Shown here: positions 1 through 7,816 of the stretch, one piece after another
Position numbering within the stretch: the first letter of the stretch is position 1
How the letters are laid out: each line of letters begins with the position of its first letter
Virus record (IMG/VR): IMGVR_UViG_3300045918_000038
Location: 1-40,097 of that record
Origin: a virus
DNA: 40,097 nt
Strand: one strand, 5' to 3'
Position numbers and translations under genes: made by a program
The notes under the pieces: generated by a model
Told to the model about the DNA's origin: nothing
What the model saw: only the letters and a program-made list of their open reading frames with translations
Databases searched by the model: none

Positions 1-329
1 CCGACGATTCGGGGCGTATGTAGTACCCGTTGTCACTGGCAGTGCAGGAACCTGAAAACTCATCAGGATTGCATCAGTTGCCAGTGCCAGCGTTCCTGTC
101 TCGACATAAATACCGCCAAGCGAGGATAGCGTGGATGTAGCCGTATTAGGTACAGCCGCTGCGGGGCGGGTGATACCTGTAGTGGTGATTGCCTGAATCT
201 GTGTGGTTGTCAGTGTGCCAATCGAGTAAATAGATTCGGCAGCACGGGCAGCAAGCACGTTCAACGTTGTACCGATATTTGTACCGCCACGACGCACGTT
301 ATAGCGTGACAACTGGAAGTTGGAAGCTA
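1..329. repeat. Left terminal homologous segment
   Basis: Aligns without gaps to 39769-40097 (offset 39768) with 13 substitutions in 329 positions, at left coordinates 1, 28, 84, 85, 106, 109, 115, 136, 217, 238, 277, 280 and 289. All 13 are silent in the minus-strand frame that crosses both copies. I infer an assembly overlap at the joint of a circular or permuted genome, sampled from two related variants. A true terminal repeat would normally be identical. Confidence 0.9.
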
Positions 330-1149
330 CCGACGCACCAGATGGCAAATAGTGACGCAAGAACATGGGCAGCGCTTGCGAGGCCGTGGGTGCGCCATAG
401 CCAGCGGGTGTAGCAGTCTCACCAGCCAGCCAAATTTGATCGTTTACGGGGTCGTTAATCCACCACTCAACAGCACGGGTAGTTGCATAGATGATGAACT
501 GGTACTTGCGTCCATTGACGGGAGTCCAAGCTGCACCTGTGAAATCGTTAAATGGGCCAGCAGCAGAGGTATCGGTTGCGCTGTTGTTGCGGATAACACC
601 GTAAACACCAGAGTTATTAGCACGCAAATACAAGCCATCGAAACAATCGTTGGGGGTGGCATTGGCAGTAAGGCCAAAACCAAACTCGATAGTCGTATTG
701 GCTGGAATGGTAGAACCAGATGCCCACGAGAATGCGCCTTCAAGGTCAAGCGCTAGAGTCTCTGTGCCTTCAATAGAAAACGGCTTGTAGGTCTTGATCG
801 TAGCGCAGGCAAGGGTCGTGACTACGTTGGTTGGGTTGGTGTTAAAACCAACAACCGTCCAAGAGGGAACCATTGGCGTTGCACCTGACGCAAGCATGAA
901 GTGCTTGGTAAAGTTCTGTGTTGAATACGTTAAATCTTCTTCATCAAGAATAACGTCATTCGACACGCGCAAACGAAAGTCGTCATCAACTTCTGGAGAA
1001 ACCAGATATGGAGTGCCTGTGGCTAACCCCGCATCATTCTCTGAGAAGTTGCGAACACTGCCCACATAGGCTGGAGTGTTTGTCAGCGCTGTTTTGATAT
1101 TGCCACCAGCATCTAGATTAGTGCCAGTGATGAGTGTGTCGAGTGCCAT
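1..1149 (-). CDS. Virion structural protein, N-terminal part (runs off window)
   Basis: Open minus-strand frame from ATG at 1149 to the window edge without a stop: 383 codons. GGAG six bases upstream of the ATG supports this start. Residues about 165-255 (around FDGLYLRANNSGVYGVIRNN and GRKYQFIIYATTRAVEWWI) resemble the lectin/laminin-G-like beta-sandwich seen in phage virion proteins; this is a family-level impression. The frame continues exactly into the fragment at 39406-40097 if the ends are joined, giving a 503-residue protein. It lies in the late operon between two small virion genes and the superrepeat protein, so a head or tail surface role is likely. It could be a fibre, head decoration or other adsorption protein; the sequence does not decide. 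Confidence 0.8.
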   Translation of the reverse strand, partial: MALDTLITGTNLDAGGNIKTALTNTPAYVGSVRNFSENDAGLATGTPYLVSPEVDDDFRLRVSNDVILDEEDLTYSTQNFTKHFMLASGATPMVPSWTVVGFNTNPTNVVTTLACATIKTYKPFSIEGTETLALDLEGAFSWASGSTIPANTTIEFGFGLTANATPNDCFDGLYLRANNSGVYGVIRNNSATDTSAAGPFNDFTGAAWTPVNGRKYQFIIYATTRAVEWWINDPVNDQIWLAGETATPAGYGAPTASQALPMFLRHYLPSGASVASNFQLSRYNVRRGGTNIGTTLNVLAARAAESIYSIGTLTTTQIQAITTTGITRPAAAVPNTATSTLSSLGGIYVETGTLALATDAILMSFQVPALPVTTGTTYAPNRR

Positions 1150-1159
1150 GTATTACTCC

Positions 1160-1453
1160 TTAATCTGCCCATACCCAACGCACAGACCAAGTGCCTTGCA
1201 GCTTGTCCAATGCGCGAGCGTAAATAGTGAAACCTGTTCCTGCCGATGGTGTGCCGCAGGTAAGCCCCACTAGCGCTGCCACGTATCGGTGATCTGCCGC
1301 AGTGTGTGAACTGCTTGTGTCATCGCCCATGATGAACGCCTCAGCCTTGCTCCCAGAGCCGATACCTGTTTGACCAGTGACGGCAATAGATGCCTCGCTC
1401 GATCCGGGGTAAGCCCCGAAGTCGAGTGTTGCGGTTCCTTGTCCTGTTGCCAT
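1160..1453 (-). CDS. Small putative virion protein
   Basis: 97 residues, starting with MATGQGTATLDFGAYPGSSE. The start overlaps the stop of the upstream gene (TAATG at 1453), so translation is probably coupled. The composition is Gly/Ala/Ser/Thr-rich with no signal peptide, cysteine cluster or membrane segment. The C-terminal half (TIYARALDKLQGTWSVRWVWAD) looks like a beta-rich phage structural domain. Small genes of this kind often accompany head or tail genes; I do not recognise a named family. It is 10 bases from the large virion gene that starts at 1149. Confidence 0.7.
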   Translation of the reverse strand: MATGQGTATLDFGAYPGSSEASIAVTGQTGIGSGSKAEAFIMGDDTSSSHTAADHRYVAALVGLTCGTPSAGTGFTIYARALDKLQGTWSVRWVWAD

Positions 1454-1857
1454 TAGACGATCGAGTAAACACCGTTAGTGCCATCGAGTGTGACTGTTAC
1501 TGTCTCAGTAGCAGCAACGGCTTGAGAACTACCGTAATCCCAATAACCCACCTGAATATTGTTGGTCTTATTGACTAAAGTAGCATATCGGAAGGTGAAT
1601 CCTGTCGTGGCAGTCCAGACTGCTGGATTACCCAGAATCAGCTTATAGGTGCCAGCAGACTCACTAGAACTCGTTGTAGTGACGTTATTGCCACCTTGGG
1701 TATAACCGCCACCTGTCGCAAGGTCAGAAGTACCTGCTGTGAAGGTCGTTCCACTAGGGGTTGTATTAGTCAAGGCAATCGCCCACTGGTCAGTACCAGC
1801 GTTCAGTGCTTCTTGCAAGAAGTCAATCGCACCTGCGATTTTGTTATACGTTGCCAT
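1453..1857 (-). CDS. Putative virion protein, beta-rich
   Basis: 134 residues from ATG at 1857, preceded by AGGAG at normal spacing. It begins MATYNKIAGAIDFLQEALNA, then becomes Thr/Ser/Gly-rich and beta-like (WTATTGFTFRYATLVNKTNN). This pattern of a short helix followed by a beta sandwich is common in phage proteins encoded near portal genes. No catalytic motif is visible. It is probably a virion or head-decoration component, by position; the exact function is unknown. Confidence 0.75.
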   Translation of the reverse strand: MATYNKIAGAIDFLQEALNAGTDQWAIALTNTTPSGTTFTAGTSDLATGGGYTQGGNNVTTTSSSESAGTYKLILGNPAVWTATTGFTFRYATLVNKTNNIQVGYWDYGSSQAVAATETVTVTLDGTNGVYSIV

Positions 1858-1865
1858 GAATACTC

Positions 1866-2363
1866 CTACGAAATGTCATACCACAAGTCATTAACTTGTG
1901 GGGACTGTGGTGCTGTAGATGATACTACGATCTGGTAATTAGACAACTGTTTCAAATATGTCTGACTACTTTTGGTAATTTGCTGGACTATCTCACCAGC
2001 GTCAATGATATTTCCGTTACTCAGTTTAATGACCAAGTTACCATCAAGAGCGACTTCGGCATCAACAACGGATACCCCTTGCGGTCCTGTTTTTCCCACA
2101 GGTCCAGTGTCACCCTTAGCACCTTTTGCGCCCGGTGCACCATCCTTACCATCTGTTCCCTTTGGACCAGTCGGTCCAACTGGCCCTGCAACTGATTCTC
2201 CCTTATCACCCTTATCACCCTTCAATAGTTGTCGTTTTTCAAGCTCAATGACCCGATTATCGAAGTTATCCAGGGTTTTACCGAGGAATACACCGACTCC
2301 CCGCAGCTTGACATCAGGGTCAACTGAGGGGGTTATGAGGGTCTTTAACTTGTCAGAAATCAT
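1866..2363 (-). CDS. Collagen-like virion protein
   Basis: 165 residues. Its ATG overlaps the portal stop (ATGA, 2360-2363). Residues 1-48 are a helical head. Residues 49-96 form about 16 Gly-X-Y triplets rich in Pro, Lys and Asp (GDKGDKGES, then GPVGPTGPKGTDGKDGAPG) with one break at residues 58-59. A C-terminal domain of about 65 residues ends in NDLWYDIS, a tail common in phage fibre-like proteins. Gly-X-Y repeats make trimeric triple helices in phage fibres, so a thin trimeric stalk on the head or tail is likely. The GXY block is acidic/basic alternating rather than hydroxyproline-dependent, as expected in bacteria. Confidence 0.85.
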   Translation of the reverse strand: MISDKLKTLITPSVDPDVKLRGVGVFLGKTLDNFDNRVIELEKRQLLKGDKGDKGESVAGPVGPTGPKGTDGKDGAPGAKGAKGDTGPVGKTGPQGVSVVDAEVALDGNLVIKLSNGNIIDAGEIVQQITKSSQTYLKQLSNYQIVVSSTAPQSPQVNDLWYDIS

Positions 2364-4399
2364 GCAGATTCAGCAGTTTTAGCATAAGCAGCCTCAGACG
2401 CAGCCTTGTGAGCCATCTGTGCATGGGCAATACGCTCATTAGAGGCAATATCTTCCGCTTTCAGGTGCAAGTCCTTCTCCTTAAGCATGAGATCCGCAAT
2501 CTTGGCACGTTGTTGGAAGTCGCCTTCCTCGTTGCCATTGGTCAGATTATTACTCAAAGCCGCCACCAGCTTGGCCTGCGCCACTTGTGGGGTAACTTGG
2601 GCTTCTGCTGTCGCCTTAGCTGCTTCAGCCTGTGTTTTCTGCACCTGGGCCTGCTTAAGTGCGCCATCCAACATAATACCCTGCTGCTGCAACTGTTGTG
2701 CCTGTGGATCAGGTTGAGCCGCCTTCTGCAACTGCGCCAACATCTCCTCGCGGTTGGTCAGAGAACTGTTCTTGATGACCGACTGCATCAGGATCGGTGT
2801 CAGAGGGCTATTCGCACCCAGGGTCTGGATCAGGAATGCCAACTGCTTCTGCTCATACTCACGGGCAATGATACCCAAGGTAGCTGTTGGGATGAATTTC
2901 ACATCTATAGAGGGGTAGCGCTGTGGGTCGAACTGCATATAGCGCCATGCAGCCTTGTTGACGAACGGGATCAGGAAATCCTCTTGGAAGTTCACCAGTA
3001 CCCGCTTGTACTTCTTGATCATGGTCGCTGTCGCCATATCAATACCACCCGCATCACGACTCACCTGGGTCGGTGCACCTGCGGAGTCCACGGTAGAGGT
3101 TGCCATCAGCATCATGCGTTCAAACTCTTTGGAAGTCTGCATCGCCTGACCATCATTGGTACCGAACTTGAACGGGAAGATGATCTCGGAGGGTGTGCCG
3201 TTGGTCAGGAACGCCTTACCCGGTTTCACCTCAAACTTCGCACCACGGGGAAGTCGGCTGGCATCCAGTCCCACCATAGGGGCTACGGTCAGTGCCAGTG
3301 CGTCCATGTGACTACGCATCGACCCATCTACCGCCGACTGCATATTGAATGCCTTCTCAGCCGTACCGCGACCCATCAGTCGCCCAGGCACGGTATCCGC
3401 TTGGTAGCTGAGTACCGGGCGATCCTTCATCATGTAGGGTGATTCTTCACACTTGAGCAGCAAAGAGCCGTTACCAATGACTATGATCGCCTCAACCATG
3501 TCCTTGTAGTCCTCAGTGTCAGACTCGTTGAACAGGTCAACCACATCTTCTTTCCCGAGGTACTCACGGGGTACCAGACCATAGTAAGTCAGCAAAAGGA
3601 CCTTGTTGTCCTCAAAATTCTTGGATTGCTGGGTCTCCTCAAGGGACTCATCCTCATAGAAGGACGAAATATCGACGTTACGGTACTTCCCCTCAGCGAT
3701 ACCAGCAGCAACCTTGTGAATACCCACATACTTCTCAATCGCCACCCCCATGCAGTCGTCAACTGACACGCCATTGGGGTCATACAGGAAGTTTTTGGGG
3801 TTAATCGGGTTAATCTTGACCGATGTACGGGTTTTCTCACCCGAACCATAGGCAGATTGGTTCCCACCCATTGGTACCGTCATGGGAATGAACTGTTTCT
3901 CATCCCCAGTCACCACTTCACCGATACCCGTACCGTAAATCTCACCCAGAAGCACAATCTGGTCAATAGATTTACGAATTTTGTCCTGTTTGAAGTCTTC
4001 TTTGAGTTGATTCTTCAACTTTTCGACATCGATCGCACCATTCTGGTCGTTAATATCATCAGAAATGTCAAAGAAGTCACCTTGCCCAAAGATCCCCTCG
4101 ATAATCTCAGCATGACGAGTCTCAATAGCCTGCTGTGTCGCTGGGGAGATGACCCGGCTGCGCTCTGACGAACGGTTTACATCCTCAGCGGCCCAGATTC
4201 CCCTCCAGGTGCGCTCATACTTGAGCCAGTCGTCCATGTAGTTCTGGTCGCGGTACTCTCTCCAGCGGTCACAGTGATCAACAATAAACGAAATTAGCTC
4301 CTTCTCATTCTCCGAAGGCTCCACATACTCTTTAGGGGTGGCATCAGGGGTCAGATCAACAATCTCACCGCTGTTGGAAAAGCCTTCGGTAATAGCCAT
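2360..4399 (-). CDS. Portal protein
   Basis: 679 residues, starting at an ATG preceded by AAGGAA. The length and order (directly after TerL) fit the head-to-tail portal of podoviruses: the dodecameric ring through which DNA enters and leaves the capsid. The N-terminal part (SFIVDHCDRWREYRDQNYMD, then ISPATQQAIETRHAEIIEGI) has the pattern of the long P22/T7-type portal superfamily. The C-terminal 120 residues are Gln/Ala-rich and helical, consistent with the portal barrel or crown. No frameshift is seen. Identification rests on context and the general sequence pattern. Confidence 0.85.
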   Translation of the reverse strand: MAITEGFSNSGEIVDLTPDATPKEYVEPSENEKELISFIVDHCDRWREYRDQNYMDDWLKYERTWRGIWAAEDVNRSSERSRVISPATQQAIETRHAEIIEGIFGQGDFFDISDDINDQNGAIDVEKLKNQLKEDFKQDKIRKSIDQIVLLGEIYGTGIGEVVTGDEKQFIPMTVPMGGNQSAYGSGEKTRTSVKINPINPKNFLYDPNGVSVDDCMGVAIEKYVGIHKVAAGIAEGKYRNVDISSFYEDESLEETQQSKNFEDNKVLLLTYYGLVPREYLGKEDVVDLFNESDTEDYKDMVEAIIVIGNGSLLLKCEESPYMMKDRPVLSYQADTVPGRLMGRGTAEKAFNMQSAVDGSMRSHMDALALTVAPMVGLDASRLPRGAKFEVKPGKAFLTNGTPSEIIFPFKFGTNDGQAMQTSKEFERMMLMATSTVDSAGAPTQVSRDAGGIDMATATMIKKYKRVLVNFQEDFLIPFVNKAAWRYMQFDPQRYPSIDVKFIPTATLGIIAREYEQKQLAFLIQTLGANSPLTPILMQSVIKNSSLTNREEMLAQLQKAAQPDPQAQQLQQQGIMLDGALKQAQVQKTQAEAAKATAEAQVTPQVAQAKLVAALSNNLTNGNEEGDFQQRAKIADLMLKEKDLHLKAEDIASNERIAHAQMAHKAASEAAYAKTAESA

Positions 4400-4440
4400 G
4401 TATGGTTCCTTTGGGCATATCTACCCCTTAGTTCAAGCGA

Positions 4441-4446
4441 ATTATA
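4441..4446 (-). promoter_or_regulatory. Possible late promoter -10 upstream of portal
   Basis: A perfect TATAAT reads on the minus strand in the 56-base gap between terL and the portal gene, about 40 bases before the portal ATG. The -35 position about 17 bases upstream (TAGCTG) is poor, so it would be an internal booster promoter at best. Confidence 0.35.
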
Positions 4447-4455
4447 GCCCTTATA

Positions 4456-5721
4456 TCACACCCCAGCTACCTCGTCTAGCGGTTCCCACTCTCGAACACC
4501 ATCCTCATACTTGGAATAGGTTGTTGTCACGAGGTTCTGAATCAGAGACAGACTATCCAACAGGTCGTCATGTACTTTCTTAGATGGAAAGTTCATGTAT
4601 TCTTTCTTGAAAGTATCCCAGTTTTCCCTAGAGTTGTGAGTTATACGACCATGCTCGTACATGCCCTGAAGCGCGTAAGTTACACGATTCGTCTTGCTGG
4701 ACCCACCTATCTGAATCTGTTCAATATGAGCGTAGATACCATTCTTGCGTGATAGGTCTTGATAGTACGGGAGAAGTGCCCTTGCTAATGATCCCCGTTC
4801 TATCCCTACAGCAATTGGTCGGTAAGTTCTGATGGCGAGTAGTAATTGAACAGCAGTCTCACGAACATCGAATCGCCCAAAGACGATCTTTTTCACCCAC
4901 CACTTCCCATCCTCTGTGACTTTTACTACAGCGATAGCAGTGTTGTCTAAGTAACGCTTTTTATTAGGGTCATCTACTGATTCAAACCCCGCTGGGTCAC
5001 ATGCAATGTAGTAATCTCCATCGTTGGGTTCATTCTCAGAAAACTTCAACCATTCTTCTTTAAATACATTTTGCCCATAGGTATTGAAGTCAGCCTCATA
5101 TTCCTGTGCATACTGCTGAGAACTCAAAGTTCTTCTGGCAGCAGCTAACTCCTTCGGGTCGATAAGTTCATTACATGATGTTGGAAACAGCCAGCTCTTC
5201 CACTCATCATCCTCACCAGCTAACCCTAATTCATACTGGTCACGGAACTGACTCTCACCAGGCTCAGGTGTTCCGATAATCAGTGCACCACCCTTCAAGT
5301 CAGACAGGGCAGGTCGGATTACCAATGGCCATACGTTCTCACGCATGTCTTTAGACTCATCGAGAACCGCATAGTACAACTTGTATCCACGGAGACTATC
5401 TGGATTGTCAGCACCGCGAATACGAATCTTGACACCATTCACCAGGGTCAATTCACCATCATTGATGTTCACTTTAGCCAGTACAGGCCTAGCAAGCTCC
5501 TGCACCAAGTCCCACATAAGGACTTTCGCCATCGAGAATGTTGGAGCGGCATATAGGATAGTGGCATCTTTGGCAGTGCATTCAAGTGCCTTGATGATTA
5601 GCATGGTGGCAGCAAACCGGGTTTTACCTGTGCGCCTTCCAGCGACAACAACCTTGAATCGAGTGGTGTTATTGAATACTTCCTTCTGCCACTTCAAAAA
5701 TTCAAAATTTAGTTCACTCAT
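4456..5721 (-). CDS. terL: Terminase large subunit
   Basis: 421 residues. It is the ATP-driven packaging motor and headful/cos nuclease. Visible motifs: Walker A GRRTGKT (28-34), Walker B YYAVLDE (116-122), coupling motif IIGTPEPGES (148-157), and RNase H-like nuclease acidic residues D242 (ACDPAGFES), E308 (VGIERG) and D386/D389 (DDLLDS). The protein is compact, about 420 residues, shorter than lambda- or T4-type terminases. The start overlaps the GIY-YIG stop by 4 bases. The gene looks more AT-rich than TerS and the portal, which could reflect homing-linked conversion beside the endonuclease. Confidence 0.95.
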   Translation of the reverse strand: MSELNFEFLKWQKEVFNNTTRFKVVVAGRRTGKTRFAATMLIIKALECTAKDATILYAAPTFSMAKVLMWDLVQELARPVLAKVNINDGELTLVNGVKIRIRGADNPDSLRGYKLYYAVLDESKDMRENVWPLVIRPALSDLKGGALIIGTPEPGESQFRDQYELGLAGEDDEWKSWLFPTSCNELIDPKELAAARRTLSSQQYAQEYEADFNTYGQNVFKEEWLKFSENEPNDGDYYIACDPAGFESVDDPNKKRYLDNTAIAVVKVTEDGKWWVKKIVFGRFDVRETAVQLLLAIRTYRPIAVGIERGSLARALLPYYQDLSRKNGIYAHIEQIQIGGSSKTNRVTYALQGMYEHGRITHNSRENWDTFKKEYMNFPSKKVHDDLLDSLSLIQNLVTTTYSKYEDGVREWEPLDEVAGV

Positions 5722-6416
5722 ACAACATACTCGAATTTAAGCCCACATACATGAATTGTCCGTCCTCGACAGTTACCTGAGATATTCGAGTTAGAGCATC
5801 CCATTCTCATAGCAGCATCCTTAACTCCAGCGAACACTTCACCAGTATTGATACATCTCACAGGCTTCTTCTTTTTTGGGTTTAGTACACCACGCTTCGC
5901 ATCAGACAGATTCACCTTCGTCTGCTCAGACCTCTTTTGTCCAAGATTTGACTCACGAATCTTCTCCTTCGTGGCATCACTCACTATTCGCAACGATAGA
6001 GCAGTAGATATCTTTTCGCATACCTCTCTTGATCGCTTTACACCGATTTTAGCGATAGACAACTTCTGCTTGTGGTCATCAGTCAGTTTCTTACCTCGCA
6101 ATGCTGAGCCGATCTTCTCTCGGGTCTCCGCTGAAAAGATAGCACCACTCATTCCCTCACCACCATCAGTCTTGTTCACTAATTCAAACCCCATCTCTCG
6201 GAAGGTCTTGATCAGGAACTTCTCATGAGCGAATGCACTAACCTCGTCTTCCCAACTGGCAAGTATTTCCACGGTTCTCCCATGCTTGTTTACAACCCTA
6301 TTCCAGAAGGTACTGCGCCTAGCACTCGTCTGGTACGCACGCTTCCCTTTACCCTTACCGATATAGAACAACCTCCCATCATCCTTCCTGTAATGCGCAT
6401 AGGTATAGAACATCAT
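5718..6416 (-). CDS. GIY-YIG homing endonuclease with NUMOD repeats
   Basis: 232 residues. The N-terminal GIY-YIG nuclease domain shows the variant signature YTYAHYRKDDGRLFYIGKG (4-22) with a likely metal-binding Glu at about 65. It is followed by NUMOD3-like DNA-binding repeats (ETREKIGSALRGKKLT, then DHKQKLSIAKIGVKRS, at about 97-170) and a C-terminal NUMOD1-like helix-turn-helix segment (VFAGVKDAAMRMGCSNSNIS, about 194-213). This is the classic free-standing homing endonuclease layout. It is inserted between terS and terL and overlaps each by 4 bases (ATGA junctions). Selfish spread into intron- or endonuclease-free relatives is its expected role. Confidence 0.92.
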   Translation of the reverse strand: MMFYTYAHYRKDDGRLFYIGKGKGKRAYQTSARRSTFWNRVVNKHGRTVEILASWEDEVSAFAHEKFLIKTFREMGFELVNKTDGGEGMSGAIFSAETREKIGSALRGKKLTDDHKQKLSIAKIGVKRSREVCEKISTALSLRIVSDATKEKIRESNLGQKRSEQTKVNLSDAKRGVLNPKKKKPVRCINTGEVFAGVKDAAMRMGCSNSNISGNCRGRTIHVCGLKFEYVV

Positions 6417-7003
6417 TTGACCTCCACGTCAGTTACTGACTCAACAAGATCAGAACCAGCAGTATCACGATGATCCACAACATAAGGACTCTCCACTTGA
6501 CCAATGTTAATGACAATGCCGCCACCCCCAGTGTTGCCACTAGTGATACCAGCCTCCTTACCGAAACGCTTGGGTGAGTACGCCGCGGCAATCTTCCAGT
6601 TGTTATTGACCCGCAACGTTGATCGGTTGGTGTCCTCTATCGAGTCCAACCCCTCAGCGATACCGATCGTCTGCATTACCAACACCTCAGCAGCAATCTC
6701 CTCAGCCTCTTTCAACCGTTCCTTACGGGTCTTATCTTTCCTGACCCAGCGGAGGTACTCCACGATAGGGATGTCCCTAGGGTCGTCAGCGATGATGTCC
6801 CTGAGTGGATGACCAAGGGCGATACGGTCGATCGAGCCTTCGAAGAAGTTGTCGAATGTCAACTCCATCAGGGTGAGTTCTTGTGAGGTGCGCGGGTACT
6901 TGACCAGCGGGGAGTGCGATGTGGTCGCGGGGCTGGAGGGGGCTGGTTCTGTGGCGCTGGTTGTTGGATCAGAGTCCAGCCAGTTGGGTATAGATAAGTC
7001 CAT
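6413..7003 (-). CDS. terS: Terminase small subunit
   Basis: 196 residues; first gene of the late operon. A Ser/Thr/Pro-rich head (1-40) precedes a helical core with DIPIVEYLRWVRKDKTRKER and NWKIAAAYSPKRFGKEAG, the pattern of small terminase subunits that recognise phage DNA and load TerL. The C-terminal 40 residues include a Gly stretch and VINIGQVESPY, a TerL-interaction-like tail. No good Shine-Dalgarno precedes the ATG at 7003. An internal ATG at 6868 is possible but would remove only the low-complexity head. Confidence 0.85.
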   Translation of the reverse strand: MDLSIPNWLDSDPTTSATEPAPSSPATTSHSPLVKYPRTSQELTLMELTFDNFFEGSIDRIALGHPLRDIIADDPRDIPIVEYLRWVRKDKTRKERLKEAEEIAAEVLVMQTIGIAEGLDSIEDTNRSTLRVNNNWKIAAAYSPKRFGKEAGITSGNTGGGGIVINIGQVESPYVVDHRDTAGSDLVESVTDVEVK

Positions 7004-7093
7004 GTTTTAGAGGGTAGCAGAATCAGGGTTGATTGGCAAGTCAGTGAGTTTATGACTCATTTGGATTATTGCTTTCCTGCGTTGGGGTGCTTA

Positions 7094-7151
7094 GTAAAAA
7101 TAAAAAATAAATCTGCATGACCCTCCCCCCGTGGGTCTGTGGGTCAGTGCA
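7094..7151 (-). terminator. Possible minus-strand terminator upstream of terS
   Basis: On the minus strand the arms TGCACTGACCC (7141-7151) and GGGTCATGCA (7114-7123) can pair with one bulge, followed by a U-rich run (complement of 7094-7113). It would insulate the late operon from antisense transcription coming from the early region. The loop is long, so strength is uncertain. Confidence 0.4.
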
Positions 7152-7354
7152 TCAGCGCTGCAAGGCAGCACAGCATCGAGAGCCAGGCAGCATGGTACCC
7201 CACCCCTAGGGGCACAGCGTCAGGGGCTGGTCGCGCACCATTGCCCATGATACATGCGCGTATTAAGGGCTAATAGATACAAGGTTCAATATGTTAATAA
7301 AGAACCCTGGATTTATGCATCATGATGCAGGTTTCTTACTTGACTGGGCCTAAA

Positions 7355-7373
7355 GTCATAAGTCATAAGACTT
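7355..7373. repeat. Left arm of 19-bp perfect inverted repeat
   Basis: GTCATAAGTCATAAGACTT here is the exact reverse complement of 7517-7535. Each arm contains a tandem GTCATAA heptamer. The arms lie 143 bases apart and bracket a candidate promoter (7429-7458), which suggests paired operator or origin sites allowing DNA looping. Confidence 0.85.
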
Positions 7374-7428
7374 GAAAGCATGTAAACGTTTTGAATCAAA
7401 ACTAATACTGCTCAAAAAAGAGGCAGAA

Positions 7429-7458
7429 TTGACAAAATAAGTTAGTACCTGCTAACTA
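7429..7458 (+). promoter_or_regulatory. Candidate sigma70 promoter
   Basis: TTGACA (7429-7434), an 18-base spacer, and TAACTA (7453-7458) preceded by TGC, an extended -10. It lies between the two arms of the inverted repeat, about 360 bases before the first plausible small gene. Confidence 0.45.
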
Positions 7459-7516
7459 TTGAATCAAATGTATTAGTTCTGACATTTGTACGAACACTAT
7501 TGTAAAAAGTGTATGT

Positions 7517-7535
7517 AAGTCTTATGACTTATGAC
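7517..7535. repeat. Right arm of 19-bp perfect inverted repeat
   Basis: AAGTCTTATGACTTATGAC, exact reverse complement of 7355-7373. It is immediately followed by a TGACA box (7532-7536), so the regulatory motifs are interleaved. Confidence 0.85.
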
Positions 7536-7669
7536 AAATTGGCTGGGTTTTTGTTTCACAAGAAAGGGTATTTAGGTATATTTCCAATTTGGGTCTTTTT
7601 GAATACGTTTATACTTTTCCCAGAGAAATTCAGACACTTTGACACAAGTCATCTGACCCTTGACATTTA

Positions 7670-7724
7670 TGACAAAAATTGTCACATGACATTTATTGTC
7701 ACAAGGTTCTGACAAAAATTGTCA
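7670..7724. promoter_or_regulatory. Array of three TGACA-N5-TGTCA palindromes (operators)
   Basis: Perfect palindromes occupy 7670-7684, 7687-7701 and 7710-7724. The first and third are identical, with 6-bp arms (TGACAA-AAA-TTGTCA); the middle one is TGACA-TTTAT-TGTCA. Centres are 17 and 23 bases apart. Extra TGACA half-sites occur at 7480, 7532, 7640 and 7661, and TGTCA at 7746. The right arm of the third site coincides with a possible -35 (TTGTCA 7719-7724, TATTGT 7743-7748, 18-base spacer). The layout is typical of cooperative dimer binding. The regulator is unknown: a phage ribbon-helix-helix protein (12124) or a host factor are both possible. Confidence 0.65.
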
Positions 7725-7758
7725 CTATCGACCCCTAAATGGTATTGTCATAAGGCTT

Positions 7759-7787
7759 TTGAACATGGCACGGGGCTTGCATGTATC
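7759..7787 (+). promoter_or_regulatory. Candidate early promoter
   Basis: TTGAAC (7759-7764), a 17-base spacer, and TGTATC (7782-7787). It sits 35 bases downstream of the operator array and just before the small early genes, so it is the natural early promoter candidate under control of the array. Confidence 0.45.
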
Positions 7788-7816
7788 AAGGCACCACTAA
7801 CCAAATTGAGTAACCA

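Larger units (their letters stand above)
7004..7816. other. Non-coding control region between late and early operons
   Basis: About 810 bases with no convincing gene, lying between divergent late (minus) and early (plus) operons. It holds, in order: an A/T tract and a GC hairpin that would terminate minus-strand reading, a GC-rich stretch (7120-7260) with short palindromes such as CCCCTAGGGG, an AT-rich half with a 19-bp inverted repeat, many TGACA boxes including three perfect palindromes, and several sigma70-like promoters pointing right. It is the best candidate for the early promoter/operator complex and possibly the replication origin. Confidence 0.7.

Noticed and set aside
1972-2382. 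136-residue Pro-rich plus-strand ORF
   Set aside because: Antisense shadow of the collagen-like gene; repeats of Gly-X-Y codons keep the opposite strand open.
2408-3442. 344-residue plus-strand ORF
   Set aside because: Antisense to the portal gene with improbable Leu/His/Arg/Cys-rich composition.
7509-7712. 67-residue hydrophobic ORF in the control region
   Set aside because: No ribosome site, unusual composition, and it runs across the operator palindromes; most likely non-coding.
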